DNA of 32,119 nt from a virus. Both the position numbers and the translations under genes were made by a program. The stretch covers positions 1 to 32,119 of the IMG/VR virus record IMGVR_UViG_3300022903_000003. One strand, written 5' to 3'. The notes beneath the pieces are model-generated. The model had not been told where the DNA came from. It was given only the letters and a program-made list of their open reading frames with translations, and did no database searches. Positions 1 through 6,494 of this stretch are shown here, piece by piece; position 1 is the stretch's first letter, and the number at the start of each line of letters is the position of its first letter.

Positions 1-356
1 TTCAGCAGTACAGCAACGGCGTCAAGGTTGGCGGTGCTGACTGCGATCTAGACCGCTCTGAGGCTGCCGACTTCGGTCAGTGGCCCAAGGCTGGCACCAC
101 GCCTACGAAGCCTTCTACGGCCGTTACCGCGCCTTCTGGAAGCCCTGTGCTGAAGAAGGGGTCAACCGGCTCACGGGTCAAAGCTCTTCAGACTGCCTTG
201 AACAAGGCACTGAAGTTGAAGCTTTCCGTCGATGGGGATTTTGGTTCCAAGACGGAGAGCGCAGTTAAGGTACTACAGGCTTTCGGGATGCTGGCCAGAG
301 ATGGCGTTTACGGTCCCAAGTCTGCTAGTGCACTCAGCAAACTACTTCTTGGTTAG
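1..356 (+). CDS. Endolysin, C-terminal part (GH25-like muramidase end plus peptidoglycan-binding domain)
   Basis: The reading frame is open from the left edge (first full codon at 3) and ends in TAG at 354-356, so only the C-terminal 117 or so residues are present. The first residues, QQYSNGVKVGGADCDLDR, resemble the last strand of GH25 lysozymes (QY..G.V.G....D.N/D). A Pro/Thr/Ser-rich linker follows, then a PG_binding_1-type repeat domain (LKKGSTGSRVKALQTALN, then VDGDFGSKTESAVKVLQ and DGVYGPKSASAL). Such proteins cleave host peptidoglycan at the end of infection. The catalytic part lies outside the window, so the GH25 assignment is an inference from the tail end. The holin-like gene follows after 10 bases, as expected for a lysis cassette. 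Confidence 0.8.
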   Translation, partial: QQYSNGVKVGGADCDLDRSEAADFGQWPKAGTTPTKPSTAVTAPSGSPVLKKGSTGSRVKALQTALNKALKLKLSVDGDFGSKTESAVKVLQAFGMLARDGVYGPKSASALSKLLLG

Positions 357-366
357 GAGGTTACTA

Positions 367-543
367 ATGGCTAACAAGGCTCTCGTTGCGCTTCTGGTAT
401 CGGTCGTCATGGCTGGTCTTCAGGCCGCTTCGCTTAGCGTTACCGACGCTGGCGCGCTTCAGGTGATTACCATTGTGCTTGCTGCACTGGCTCCTGTTGC
501 GGTGTACTTCGTCCCGAATAACGACAGTTCAAAGCGTCTCTGA
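367..543 (+). CDS. Small holin-like membrane protein
   Basis: This encodes 58 residues, starting at the ATG that follows an AGGAGG site at 356-361, which overlaps the stop of the lysin. It has two hydrophobic segments, at roughly residues 4-22 and 31-49 (VITIVLAALAPVAVYFV), with a short polar turn between them and a charged tail NNDSSKRL. Size, topology and its place directly behind the endolysin fit a class II type phage holin that permeabilises the membrane and releases the lysin. The family itself is not recognised, so the call depends on topology and context. Confidence 0.65.
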   Translation: MANKALVALLVSVVMAGLQAASLSVTDAGALQVITIVLAALAPVAVYFVPNNDSSKRL

Positions 544-569
544 CCAAGGGGTGTGATCCGAATCTAGGC

Positions 570-599
570 GTACGGGGAGGTGGTTTGTCCCTCCCCTAC
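570..599 (+). terminator. Hairpin after the lysis genes
   Basis: GTA-C-GGGGAGG pairs with CCTCCCC-TAC: seven plus three base pairs around a one-base bulge, with a nine-base loop. A short pyrimidine-rich stretch follows. It lies between the holin-like gene and the tail fibre gene and could lower transcription or act as an attenuator. There is no strong T run, so termination is uncertain. Confidence 0.5.
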
Positions 600-631
600 G
601 TCTTGATTCATTTACAAGAGGGAGTACCTAA

Positions 632-2995
632 ATGACAGTCAACGTAATCGGAACGTGGCTAAAGGGAGACGGCTCACCAGAGAATGGAAAAGTCTCGTTT
701 CGTCCTTCGCTGGCTCGGTTTATCAGCATCTCTACCGGCGCGGTAAGGCCAGCAGAAACCGTGACAGCTATTCTCGATGGTAGCGGCCACGTGTCGGTAA
801 ACTTGCGCCCAACGGATGACAGTGACGTTCAAGATGCGCCTTTCTTCTACATTGTGACGGTTAGCGTCACTTCTCAGACTTATCAATTTGAGCTGTCCGT
901 TCCGACTGCAACAGTTGGGTCGTTGGACATTGCTTCTCAGACGCCGAGTGATCCCCGAGATAGTCTGCTCGACAGGATAAAGACCATTAATGGTGTGGGA
1001 CCCGACGAACTTGGCAACGTAGATGTGTCAGCCGTTGGAATTGATCTCAGCCAAAAGGGTGCTGCTAACGGTGTCGCTTCTCTAGACAGTTCCAGTAAGC
1101 TTGTGCAGTCGGTTGACGCGTCCAAGGTTTCTAGTGGGACGCTGGGCACTTCCCGTATCCCTGACCTGTCTGCCATTTATCTCCCTAGCACTTCCAAGGG
1201 TGCTGTTAATGGTGTTGCCAGCCTGAACGGTGCAGGCAAACTCATGCAGCGTGTTGACGCGTCCAACATTGACAACCTCCCTTCTAGCTTCGCCACGCCT
1301 TCTGTATGGAATGCGTGGGGACACAGCTACATGCAGTACGTCATCGGTACACAGTGGCCACAGGGACGTCTTGACGATGCTGCTAAGCGAATGATGAAGG
1401 TGAATGCCGGAGACTGGCGCAATTTCGCGATTCCTGGTGCACACCTTATTCAGGATGGCGTCATTAACGCTGGTTGGGCTCGGGTAATGCAGGAGACCAG
1501 CAAGAACAACATTGGTGGCACTGTCCACGGAAAGCCTTATTACCCTGATGGTGGCGCGCATCTGTTTGTATATGGCATCAATGACCTTGGGTCTATTACC
1601 GCGACACAGGCACAGATTCTCAGTGCCTACCAGAATGCTCTTCGTGCTGTGATTGCTAAGGTTCGGTGTTCTGTCGTCTTCCTGAACAACTACGGAGGTT
1701 CAGGGGCAGCCACGTACGGCGCTGGCTTCACGAGCACAGCGAATACTTCTGAGTTCTCGTCTGGAACCACCCTGCGAGACGCTACAACGACCACAGCGGC
1801 TACTGTGACCATCACCCTGCCCTCTGACTACACAGGACAGACGGTTGTGGTTCAGTTCATCGCTGACGCGGGGGCGGCTGGTGGGACCGTGACCTTCTCC
1901 GGCACGGCAGGCGTCACAGGGACGCTCTCTACGTCTTCAATCGTGCCGTCTGGTGCTGCGGTCAAGGTTCCGGTTGTTCGTCGCATCACGGGGCTCTCAG
2001 CGGCCAACGCGGGGCAGACCATCATCATGACGGTCACGGCGCTCGATGCTGGTGGCAAGGTTCGCTTCGACTACTGGGGGCTTGAGGCTGATCTCCCTAA
2101 CCCGGTGATCATCACCAACATTGCTCGCATCACGAATTACGGCGCGTACACCAATTCCTTTGGTGACTCCGATATCAACACAGCGAACATTGGCATTCAG
2201 TCTGTCGTCAATGAATTCGATGGCATGGTACAGATTGCTGATTTGGATGGCGCGCTCAATAAGGACAGCCGGTATTTCGCGTCTGATGGCTTGCATCCGA
2301 ATGAATGGGGAGCGCTTCGCGCAGCACACGCAATCTACGCGGCAGTCGGCACGCTGGTGCCTACTACGACGTACACACAGGCGTCTATGCAGACCGTTGT
2401 TCCTACTGCTGGTTACGCGCGAAAGCCCCGAAGGTTCAACACGTTCTATGGCCCGGAGTTTCTGAACTTCGGCACGGCTGCTGCTCTTGGTGCTTCGGGT
2501 GACATTATGTTCATGCCGTACATCGTGACTGAGGGACAAGAGATCTACACACAGGTTGCTTTGTTCCAGCAAGCGGCAGGAACTACTTCCACCGTGGTTG
2601 CATTCGGTTTGTACGATGATCCTAAATGGGAGGGATACCCGCAGACGCTGTGGAGTACTGGCGCGAGCGTGGGGAACTTCACCTTGACGCTGGCTGGCGC
2701 TGCTACTAAGGCGCAGTCCGGTTACTACTGGGCTCCTGATCCCGGTCTATGGTGGATTGCAGTGAAGGTCATTACTGTTGGAACCGGCCAGACATTCGAC
2801 ATTGTGAATGGTCCTGACCTGACAGGGATTATGCCTCGCTCAGGTACAACTGATGGAAGCGGTACGTTCACTTCTCGTCAGGGAATGGCTTGGCAACTCA
2901 CAGGCCAAGGTACCGGCGCACTTCCTAGCGTCGCACCGACAGGCGCAACTCTTCTCGGTACAGCACCAAGAATTGGGTTGCTTAAGAGCACATAA
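632..2995 (+). CDS. Tail fibre / receptor-binding protein with SGNH esterase domain
   Basis: This encodes 787 residues, with ATG after a GAGGGAG site. The N-terminus (about 1-110) resembles phage tail-fibre or baseplate attachment domains. Residues about 145-215 hold two copies of a fibre repeat (KGAANGVASLDSSSKL and KGAVNGVASLNGAGKL, each followed by VDAS). A GDSL/SGNH-type hydrolase follows: block I is WGHSYMQ near residue 230 (GHS instead of GDS), block III is YGINDLG near 315 and block V is DGLHPN near 553, giving a Ser/Asp-His type active site. Between blocks III and V there is an inserted Thr/Gly-rich beta domain (about 370-475). The C-terminus (about 595-787) looks like a jelly-roll, carbohydrate-binding-like end. 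The likely role is host surface recognition with deacetylation or de-esterification of cell-wall glycans. It sits downstream of the lysis genes and ends at a strong terminator. Confidence 0.82.
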   Translation: MTVNVIGTWLKGDGSPENGKVSFRPSLARFISISTGAVRPAETVTAILDGSGHVSVNLRPTDDSDVQDAPFFYIVTVSVTSQTYQFELSVPTATVGSLDIASQTPSDPRDSLLDRIKTINGVGPDELGNVDVSAVGIDLSQKGAANGVASLDSSSKLVQSVDASKVSSGTLGTSRIPDLSAIYLPSTSKGAVNGVASLNGAGKLMQRVDASNIDNLPSSFATPSVWNAWGHSYMQYVIGTQWPQGRLDDAAKRMMKVNAGDWRNFAIPGAHLIQDGVINAGWARVMQETSKNNIGGTVHGKPYYPDGGAHLFVYGINDLGSITATQAQILSAYQNALRAVIAKVRCSVVFLNNYGGSGAATYGAGFTSTANTSEFSSGTTLRDATTTTAATVTITLPSDYTGQTVVVQFIADAGAAGGTVTFSGTAGVTGTLSTSSIVPSGAAVKVPVVRRITGLSAANAGQTIIMTVTALDAGGKVRFDYWGLEADLPNPVIITNIARITNYGAYTNSFGDSDINTANIGIQSVVNEFDGMVQIADLDGALNKDSRYFASDGLHPNEWGALRAAHAIYAAVGTLVPTTTYTQASMQTVVPTAGYARKPRRFNTFYGPEFLNFGTAAALGASGDIMFMPYIVTEGQEIYTQVALFQQAAGTTSTVVAFGLYDDPKWEGYPQTLWSTGASVGNFTLTLAGAATKAQSGYYWAPDPGLWWIAVKVITVGTGQTFDIVNGPDLTGIMPRSGTTDGSGTFTSRQGMAWQLTGQGTGALPSVAPTGATLLGTAPRIGLLKST

Positions 2996-2996
2996 G

Positions 2997-3034
2997 AAAA
3001 TAGCCCCTACCTGAAATGAGGTAGGGGCTATTTT
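2997..3034. terminator. Strong bidirectional terminator between convergent genes
   Basis: A perfect 16-bp stem (AAAATAGCCCCTACCT against its complement at 3019-3034) encloses a six-base loop GAAATG. The stem ends in A's on one side and T's on the other, so it reads as an intrinsic terminator in both directions. It separates the plus-strand tail fibre from the minus-strand block that ends at 3040. Confidence 0.95.
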
Positions 3035-3039
3035 CTGTT

Positions 3040-3162
3040 TCACTTCTTTCTGGTCACTCTTCCGGATCCTCCGCAGTTACCGCAGCGAATCCACTTCTCT
3101 TTCTTCTCGCTGTAGACCTCTCCGCTTCCGAAGCAGAATCCACAGTCTTCCTCTACCTCCAA
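3040..3162 (-). CDS. Small DnaJ-type zinc-finger protein
   Basis: This encodes 40 residues if the TTG at 3162 is used, which has GGAGG seven bases upstream. An ATG-started longer form (to 3240) would run 62 bases into the preceding gene. Two CxxCxGxG motifs (CGFCFGSGE and CGNCGGSGR) separated by about 13 residues are the signature of the DnaJ central zinc domain. Here the pair stands alone, without J or substrate-binding domains. The role is unknown; such mini zinc proteins may bind protein or nucleic acid. It is the last gene of the minus-strand block before the convergent terminator. Confidence 0.65.
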   Translation of the reverse strand: MEVEEDCGFCFGSGEVYSEKKEKWIRCGNCGGSGRVTRKK

Positions 3163-3178
3163 CGTCCCACCTCCAAAC

Positions 3179-3472
3179 TCAGTCCTGGTAACCGTCCGAC
3201 TCGTAGCCAAGGCCGTGACGGTTCCGGCGGGGATCCTCAATCATGATCGGAGGAGTCGGGTAGATCTGAGGCCAGACCTGCTGATCGTACTCCGGGACGA
3301 TGGCCAGTGCGGCATTGTTGCGGTATCCGATCTGGTTGGGCCTGACGTTCAGATCATCTTCCTCCCAACCCACACTGAGCCCCACGTCTTGAGCGAGCTT
3401 GATTCGCCGCGTGTTGGCCGGTCCGTAGAAGTCAACAATCTCCATCAGGTCCGTGTCATCCATGCCGGTCAT
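3179..3472 (-). CDS. Hypothetical protein
   Basis: This encodes 97 residues and starts at an ATG that overlaps the previous stop in an ATGA tetranucleotide, suggesting translational coupling. The sequence is acidic at the start (MDDTDLMEI) and Pro/Tyr-rich at the end (YPTPPIMIEDP), with no cysteines and no membrane segment. No family is recognised. It belongs to a chain of four genes joined by four-base overlaps downstream of the phosphodiesterase gene. Confidence 0.75.
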   Translation of the reverse strand: MTGMDDTDLMEIVDFYGPANTRRIKLAQDVGLSVGWEEDDLNVRPNQIGYRNNAALAIVPEYDQQVWPQIYPTPPIMIEDPRRNRHGLGYESDGYQD

Positions 3473-3693
3473 GAGGCGCTCTCCTGAGTGTAGATGTTCA
3501 TGTAGTCCCTGACCTGCTCTTCATTGGCTGCCAGGAAGTTGACCTTTTCCTGCGAAGACATCGCTTCCCAGCGCGCCTTGTTGAGCCAGAAAGACTCTAT
3601 CCCGTATTCCTCTCCGAAGACTTCCAGAATCACGTTGAAGTACACGCGAGGTTCGCAGATGTCCTCAGACGTCGGACGTGGGTTGCTGCTCAC
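3469..3693 (-). CDS. Hypothetical protein
   Basis: This encodes 74 residues with a start in an ATGA overlap with the upstream gene. It is soluble, acidic and mostly helical, with the segment FWLNKARWEAMSSQEKVNFL and a C-terminal QVRDYMNIY. No domain is recognised. It is co-transcribed in the 3040-4786 chain. Confidence 0.75.
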   Translation of the reverse strand: MSSNPRPTSEDICEPRVYFNVILEVFGEEYGIESFWLNKARWEAMSSQEKVNFLAANEEQVRDYMNIYTQESAS

Positions 3694-3971
3694 TGGTTCA
3701 TCTCATTCTTCAGATTGTGCAAGAAGTAATGGATCTCTTGTACGGCGGTTTCAATTCGCTGAAGCCGGATTTCAATGTCCGAAGTCGTGTTTATTTCCTT
3801 CAGTTCGAATCGATCTTCAGCGTCCGAAAGCTTCCATGCTTCCCTGCGCGCCTCCTCTGAGCTGTTCAAACGCAGGTTATCAGCCAGCCACGCGCGTCGG
3901 TAACCGTAACTGTCTGGTCCGACATGCCAGATTTCGCCATCTGAATCAATGTACTCAGTGAAGTCACTCAC
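3690..3971 (-). CDS. Hypothetical coiled-coil protein
   Basis: This encodes 93 residues, with start and stop both in four-base overlaps with neighbours. The N-terminal half (DGEIWHVGPDSYGYRRAWL) looks like a small beta-rich domain. The C-terminal half is charged and helical (SDIEIRLQRIETAVQEIHYF), with a heptad-like spacing of hydrophobic residues compatible with a coiled coil. The function is unknown. Confidence 0.75.
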   Translation of the reverse strand: MSDFTEYIDSDGEIWHVGPDSYGYRRAWLADNLRLNSSEEARREAWKLSDAEDRFELKEINTTSDIEIRLQRIETAVQEIHYFLHNLKNEMNQ

Positions 3972-4786
3972 TTCTTACACCCTCCCTTGACCCAAGCGGC
4001 GTAGGCGATGGGCTTGTCTGTGGTGATTCCGTCTACCTTGTCAGTGTAGCCAAGACGATGCCAGTTGGCAACATCATTCACGGTCCAAGCGTAGACCTTG
4101 ATCCCCGCAGCGTGCCACGCGATTGTACGTGGCTGAGTCACGCTCTTCTGTGTCTTGTCCAGGTAGGCACCAGGCGGAATCTCGGAGGGCAGACGGTCCC
4201 CTGCGTTGTCCAGCCACGCGGTAGCGTAGCCCCGAGCGTGCGCGCCTGCAATCGCGTCCTTCTCAAACGAGATGAACACGATCTTGTTGTGGGGCATCTT
4301 GGCGCTCGTGATCTTCTGCTCCAAGATGGTCCACTCAGCGTCAGTGGGAACGGTCTTCAGCTCAGAGAACGACGTGGCACCGTACTTCACCATGTCGGTC
4401 AGGTGCTGGTAATACGTAGGCGGGTAGTTGCCTTTCGGCGTGCGGAGCGCGTGAACCTGAGCGTAGGTCAGGTCAGCAATCGGCCCTGTTCCGTTGGTTG
4501 TAGCGTCCACCGTAGGATCGTGCATGATCATTGGGTCTTCGTCCTTCGTGAAACGGATGTCCGTCTCAATGATCCTGGCACCCTTGCTCATCGAGTAGTT
4601 CCAAGCGGGTCGGGTGTTACCTTCGTGGCTGGCCTCATTCCCACCTCTGTGCGCCACAGGAGCAGCCGCACAAGGCTTGGTGGCAGCGACGGCAGGGGTA
4701 GGGGCTGCTGACGTCTCCACGGCGCTCTCACATCCTGCCAGAGCCATTACAGCCAGCGTGAGGCTGGCCAGCTTCGTCTTGTTCAC
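3968..4786 (-). CDS. Glycerophosphodiester phosphodiesterase, secreted lipoprotein
   Basis: This encodes 272 residues. It begins with a lipoprotein signal peptide (MNKTKLASLTLAVMALAGC) whose lipobox LAGC puts the lipidated Cys at 19, followed by an Ala/Pro/Thr linker. The GDPD core then shows AHRGGNEASHEGNT (His46, Arg47 and a second His/Glu group), ETDIRFTKDEDPMIMHD (Glu74, Asp76, His89), SELKT (Glu142, Lys144) and YAWTVND near the end. These are the metal- and phosphate-binding residues of the family, which hydrolyses glycerophosphodiesters to glycerol-3-phosphate and an alcohol. The product would be anchored outside the infected cell, where it could act on lipids, teichoic acid-like polymers or phage receptors. 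It follows promoter-like boxes at 4814-4842. An enzymatic lipoprotein in a phage is unusual. Confidence 0.9.
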   Translation of the reverse strand: MNKTKLASLTLAVMALAGCESAVETSAAPTPAVAATKPCAAAPVAHRGGNEASHEGNTRPAWNYSMSKGARIIETDIRFTKDEDPMIMHDPTVDATTNGTGPIADLTYAQVHALRTPKGNYPPTYYQHLTDMVKYGATSFSELKTVPTDAEWTILEQKITSAKMPHNKIVFISFEKDAIAGAHARGYATAWLDNAGDRLPSEIPPGAYLDKTQKSVTQPRTIAWHAAGIKVYAWTVNDVANWHRLGYTDKVDGITTDKPIAYAAWVKGGCKK

Positions 4787-4813
4787 AGTCTTTCTCCTTT
4801 TTCGTGTGTCTTC

Positions 4814-4842
4814 ATCATGGCAGATGCCCCGGAGGGTGTCAA
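4814..4842 (-). promoter_or_regulatory. Minus-strand promoter (TTGACA, 17-base spacer, CATGAT)
   Basis: Read on the minus strand, TTGACA (4842-4837) is followed after 17 bases by CATGAT (4819-4814), a four-of-six match to the -10 consensus. It points at the phosphodiesterase gene starting at 4786. The -35 box lies in the loop of the hairpin at 4825-4855. Confidence 0.65.
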
Positions 4843-4855
4843 CACCTCCGGGGCA
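4825..4855 (-). terminator. Hairpin terminator containing the next promoter's -35 box
   Basis: An 11-bp perfect GC-rich stem (TGCCCCGGAGG with its complement) encloses a nine-base loop that carries TTGACA. It lies 13 bases past the stop of the 4868-4999 gene. There is no T run, as is often the case for actinobacterial terminators. Confidence 0.7.
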
Positions 4856-4867
4856 CCACGTTCTAGG

Positions 4868-4999
4868 TCACATGTAGCTGTTTTTGATGTTCGTCAGGTT
4901 GAAGTCGGGAACCGGCTGCCATCCCCATGAACTGAGCTTGAGCCAGCCAAGCTCAGGATGAAGATGGTACATCGCGCCGAAGTGCACGAAGATTTCCAT
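4868..4999 (-). CDS. Small hypothetical protein
   Basis: This encodes 43 residues beginning MEIFVHFGAMYHLHPELGWL and ending NLTNIKNSYM. The ATG lies two bases after the stop of the preceding membrane gene, and the end of that gene (GGTGGTGATC) supplies a weak ribosome binding site, so coupling is likely. It is rich in aromatic residues, with no recognised domain. It is the last gene before the hairpin at 4825-4855. Confidence 0.55.
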   Translation of the reverse strand: MEIFVHFGAMYHLHPELGWLKLSSWGWQPVPDFNLTNIKNSYM

Positions 5000-5001
5000 G
5001 A

Positions 5002-5127
5002 TCACCACCACATCGAGATGAAGTGAACCGCCACGAAGATCACGGCTGCCCAGAAAATCAGGTTCGCCACCAGAGCCACCAGCCAGATCTTGCCGAAGTG
5101 CCGAAAGATTGTGTCGAAAAAGTCCAT
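5002..5127 (-). CDS. Small membrane protein, one transmembrane segment
   Basis: This encodes 41 residues, with ATG preceded by GAGGGCA. A basic, amphipathic start (MDFFDTIFRHFGK) is followed by a long hydrophobic helix (IWLVALVANLIFWAAVIFVA) and a short aromatic tail. It would insert as a single-pass inner membrane protein. Role unknown; it could be an anti-host or superinfection factor. Confidence 0.65.
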   Translation of the reverse strand: MDFFDTIFRHFGKIWLVALVANLIFWAAVIFVAVHFISMWW

Positions 5128-5205
5128 TGCCCTCATACCCGCTTTCTACCGTTGAACCTTGCGTCTCTGATCTTTATACCACACTCTGAGCAGATGCACC
5201 AGGGG

Positions 5206-5343
5206 TCATGACGTCGTGACCTTGTTCGGGCTAGGACAACCAGGGTTGATGCACTCCATGAACGTGAATGTAGTGGTCTTCCCCTTCTTGTCCGTCTTGG
5301 TGACCGTGCGAACCACGATGTAGTTGTGGGTATGGCCACCCAT
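5206..5343 (-). CDS. Small putative zinc-binding protein, paralogue of its neighbour
   Basis: This encodes 45 residues. The ATG follows the upstream gene's TAA directly (TAAATG). It shares with that neighbour the length, an MG-start with His-rich beginning (MGGHTHNYIVV), a Thr-rich middle (TKTDKKGKTTTFTF), a Cys pair (CINPGC) and the C-terminal KVTTS. Only one Cys pair is in frame. A second Cys pair (WCICSECG) is encoded in another frame just downstream (about 5140-5200), suggesting a frameshifted zinc ribbon. Function unknown. Confidence 0.6.
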   Translation of the reverse strand: MGGHTHNYIVVRTVTKTDKKGKTTTFTFMECINPGCPSPNKVTTS

Positions 5344-5481
5344 TTAGCTAGTCACCTTCTGTGTAGCGCCACACTTGCAGGACTGGTACAAGACGAAGTA
5401 CACGCCATGGTCACCCACTTTGGTCTCTGTCTTGTACGTCACCCATACGTGATCATGCTTCCTGTGCTTACCTTTTCCCAT
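5344..5481 (-). CDS. Small Cys/His protein, paralogue of its neighbour
   Basis: This encodes 45 residues, with ATG after GGAGGAACGT. It is basic and His-rich at the start (MGKGKHRKHDHVWVTYKT), with one CKCG pair and the end ATQKVTS. The matched length and matching start and end with the 5206-5343 gene indicate a tandem duplication. A single Cys pair plus N-terminal histidines could bind one metal ion. Function unknown. Confidence 0.6.
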   Translation of the reverse strand: MGKGKHRKHDHVWVTYKTETKVGDHGVYFVLYQSCKCGATQKVTS

Positions 5482-5490
5482 ACGTTCCTC

Positions 5491-5694
5491 CTACAGAACG
5501 AGACGAAGACTATTGTCAGATACTACCCGAAACCCATGGGCACCAGCCTGCCGGATGGCTACCTGATGCGTCTCAGGCCAGTATTCATCAACCTGGTAGA
5601 GAGCCCCCTCATACACGACAAAATCGTACTCAGTGAAAAACATCGCGCACCATCTTCTTTCGCGGGGGAGGTGAAGGAGTGTGACCAGTGCCAC
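5491..5694 (-). CDS. Hypothetical protein
   Basis: This encodes up to 67 residues from a GTG at 5694 with AGGAGGA just upstream. An alternative is the ATG at 5643, giving 50 residues beginning MFFTEYDFVVYEGALYQVDE, which looks like the conserved part but has a poor ribosome binding site. The core resembles a small SH3-like beta barrel (VVYEGALYQVDEYWPETHQV). If the GTG is used, its ribosome binding site and start codon lie inside a 9-bp hairpin. Function unknown. Confidence 0.55.
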   Translation of the reverse strand: MALVTLLHLPRERRWCAMFFTEYDFVVYEGALYQVDEYWPETHQVAIRQAGAHGFRVVSDNSLRLVL

Positions 5695-5700
5695 ACTCCT
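5675..5700 (-). promoter_or_regulatory. Hairpin covering ribosome binding site and GTG start
   Basis: A 9-bp perfect inverted repeat (AGGAGTGTG and CACACTCCT, loop of eight) contains both the AGGAG site and the GTG at 5694-5692. Folding would block translation of the downstream gene. It could also simply be a terminator of the 5716-6057 gene if translation starts at 5643. Confidence 0.4.
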
Positions 5701-5715
5701 CCTACCATTCTACTC

Positions 5716-6057
5716 TTACTTGTCGTCGTCCTTCTTGACACTCTTCCACAGGCCAGGGTTCTTGCCGCTCCCTGGCTGGTTCTTCCTCTTGTGGCTCTGG
5801 CCTTCAGGGCGAGGCTTCCGAGACTGACCAGGGATACCGCCACCGTGTGATGACTCCTGGTTGCGCTGCTCGTGTTTCCTCAGTCGGTCCGTTGCCGTCT
5901 TCTCGTCGTTCGCCGTACCGATCTTCTTGCCCTTGGTGTCGTACAGGACGAACTTGCCGCTTTTCTTGTCCCGCTTGACCTTTCCCGCCTGCTTGGCGTT
6001 GAAGGTAACCTTCTTTTCCTCACCAGGCTTCAGCGGGTCTCTCTTGAACCATCCCAT
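5716..6057 (-). CDS. Highly basic hypothetical protein
   Basis: This encodes 113 residues, with ATG after a GGAGAG site that overlaps the preceding stop. Residues 1-65 look folded (KVTFNAKQAGKVKRDKKSGK, then FVLYDTKGKKIGTANDEKTA). Residues 66-113 are a disordered, Lys/Arg/Gly/Pro/Ser-rich tail ending in VKKDDDK. A nucleic-acid-binding role is plausible from charge alone, but no family is recognised. Confidence 0.75.
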   Translation of the reverse strand: MGWFKRDPLKPGEEKKVTFNAKQAGKVKRDKKSGKFVLYDTKGKKIGTANDEKTATDRLRKHEQRNQESSHGGGIPGQSRKPRPEGQSHKRKNQPGSGKNPGLWKSVKKDDDK

Positions 6058-6061
6058 ACAG

Positions 6062-6403
6062 TTACTCTCCGATCAGAAGGTGGATCAGGTCGTCCTTCTT
6101 CATGCTGCTGTATCCCTTGTGCCCGCGCTCCTTCGCCTCCGCGCGAAGCTCCTTCACCGTGTAGTCACTCCAATACGTCTCAGTCTTCGTGATGTCCACA
6201 GGCGGGAGGGTGGTCTCCGCGATCACGCGGCCGGTGAGAGCGTTCTCCAGCGCCTCCACATTCCGGGTAAGGCACGCGATGCCCTTACCAAGCTTCTGGT
6301 TCACGCGACGCTGCTGGCGCGCGGTGAGCTGCTCAGGGTTGGGGCGGTTGGCCGCGCGATTCTGGGCGACGTAGTTGGCAATGCGCTGCTCAGTGGTAAG
6401 CAT
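6062..6403 (-). CDS. Protein with C-terminal SAP/Rho-N-like domain
   Basis: This encodes 113 residues, with ATG after GAGGAGA. The N-terminal half is helical and basic (LTARQQRRVNQKLGKGIA). The C-terminal 35 residues (YTVKELRAEAKERGHKGY, then SSMKKDDLIHLL) match the helix-extended-helix pattern of SAP or Rho N-terminal domains, which bind DNA or RNA. It is probably a nucleic-acid-binding accessory protein. A hairpin at 6456-6473 precedes it. Confidence 0.72.
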   Translation of the reverse strand: MLTTEQRIANYVAQNRAANRPNPEQLTARQQRRVNQKLGKGIACLTRNVEALENALTGRVIAETTLPPVDITKTETYWSDYTVKELRAEAKERGHKGYSSMKKDDLIHLLIGE

Positions 6404-6455
6404 GTCGGGTCTCCTCTGACCTCAGTTTGCGAGACACTCTGTCCCTTAGGCAGTG

Positions 6456-6473
6456 AGGGGGACGAATCCCCCT
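6456..6473 (-). terminator. Short hairpin with TTCG tetraloop
   Basis: On the minus strand AGGGGGA-TTCG-TCCCCCT forms a 7-bp stem with a stable UUCG-type tetraloop in RNA. It lies 22 bases past the stop of the kinase-like gene at 6495. It has no T run and could be a terminator or an RNA-stabilising 3' end. No TTGACA box is present in this one. Confidence 0.55.
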
Positions 6474-6494
6474 GACCACCTGAGATACAGACTA

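Noticed and set aside
4058-4711. 217-codon plus-strand open frame over the phosphodiesterase gene
   Set aside because: It is antisense to a gene with a clear GDPD motif series; its translation is Arg/Val-rich, without motifs or a ribosome binding site.
5326-5850. 174-codon plus-strand open frame
   Set aside because: It is antisense to four small genes that each have a ribosome binding site and plausible proteins; composition is not protein-like.
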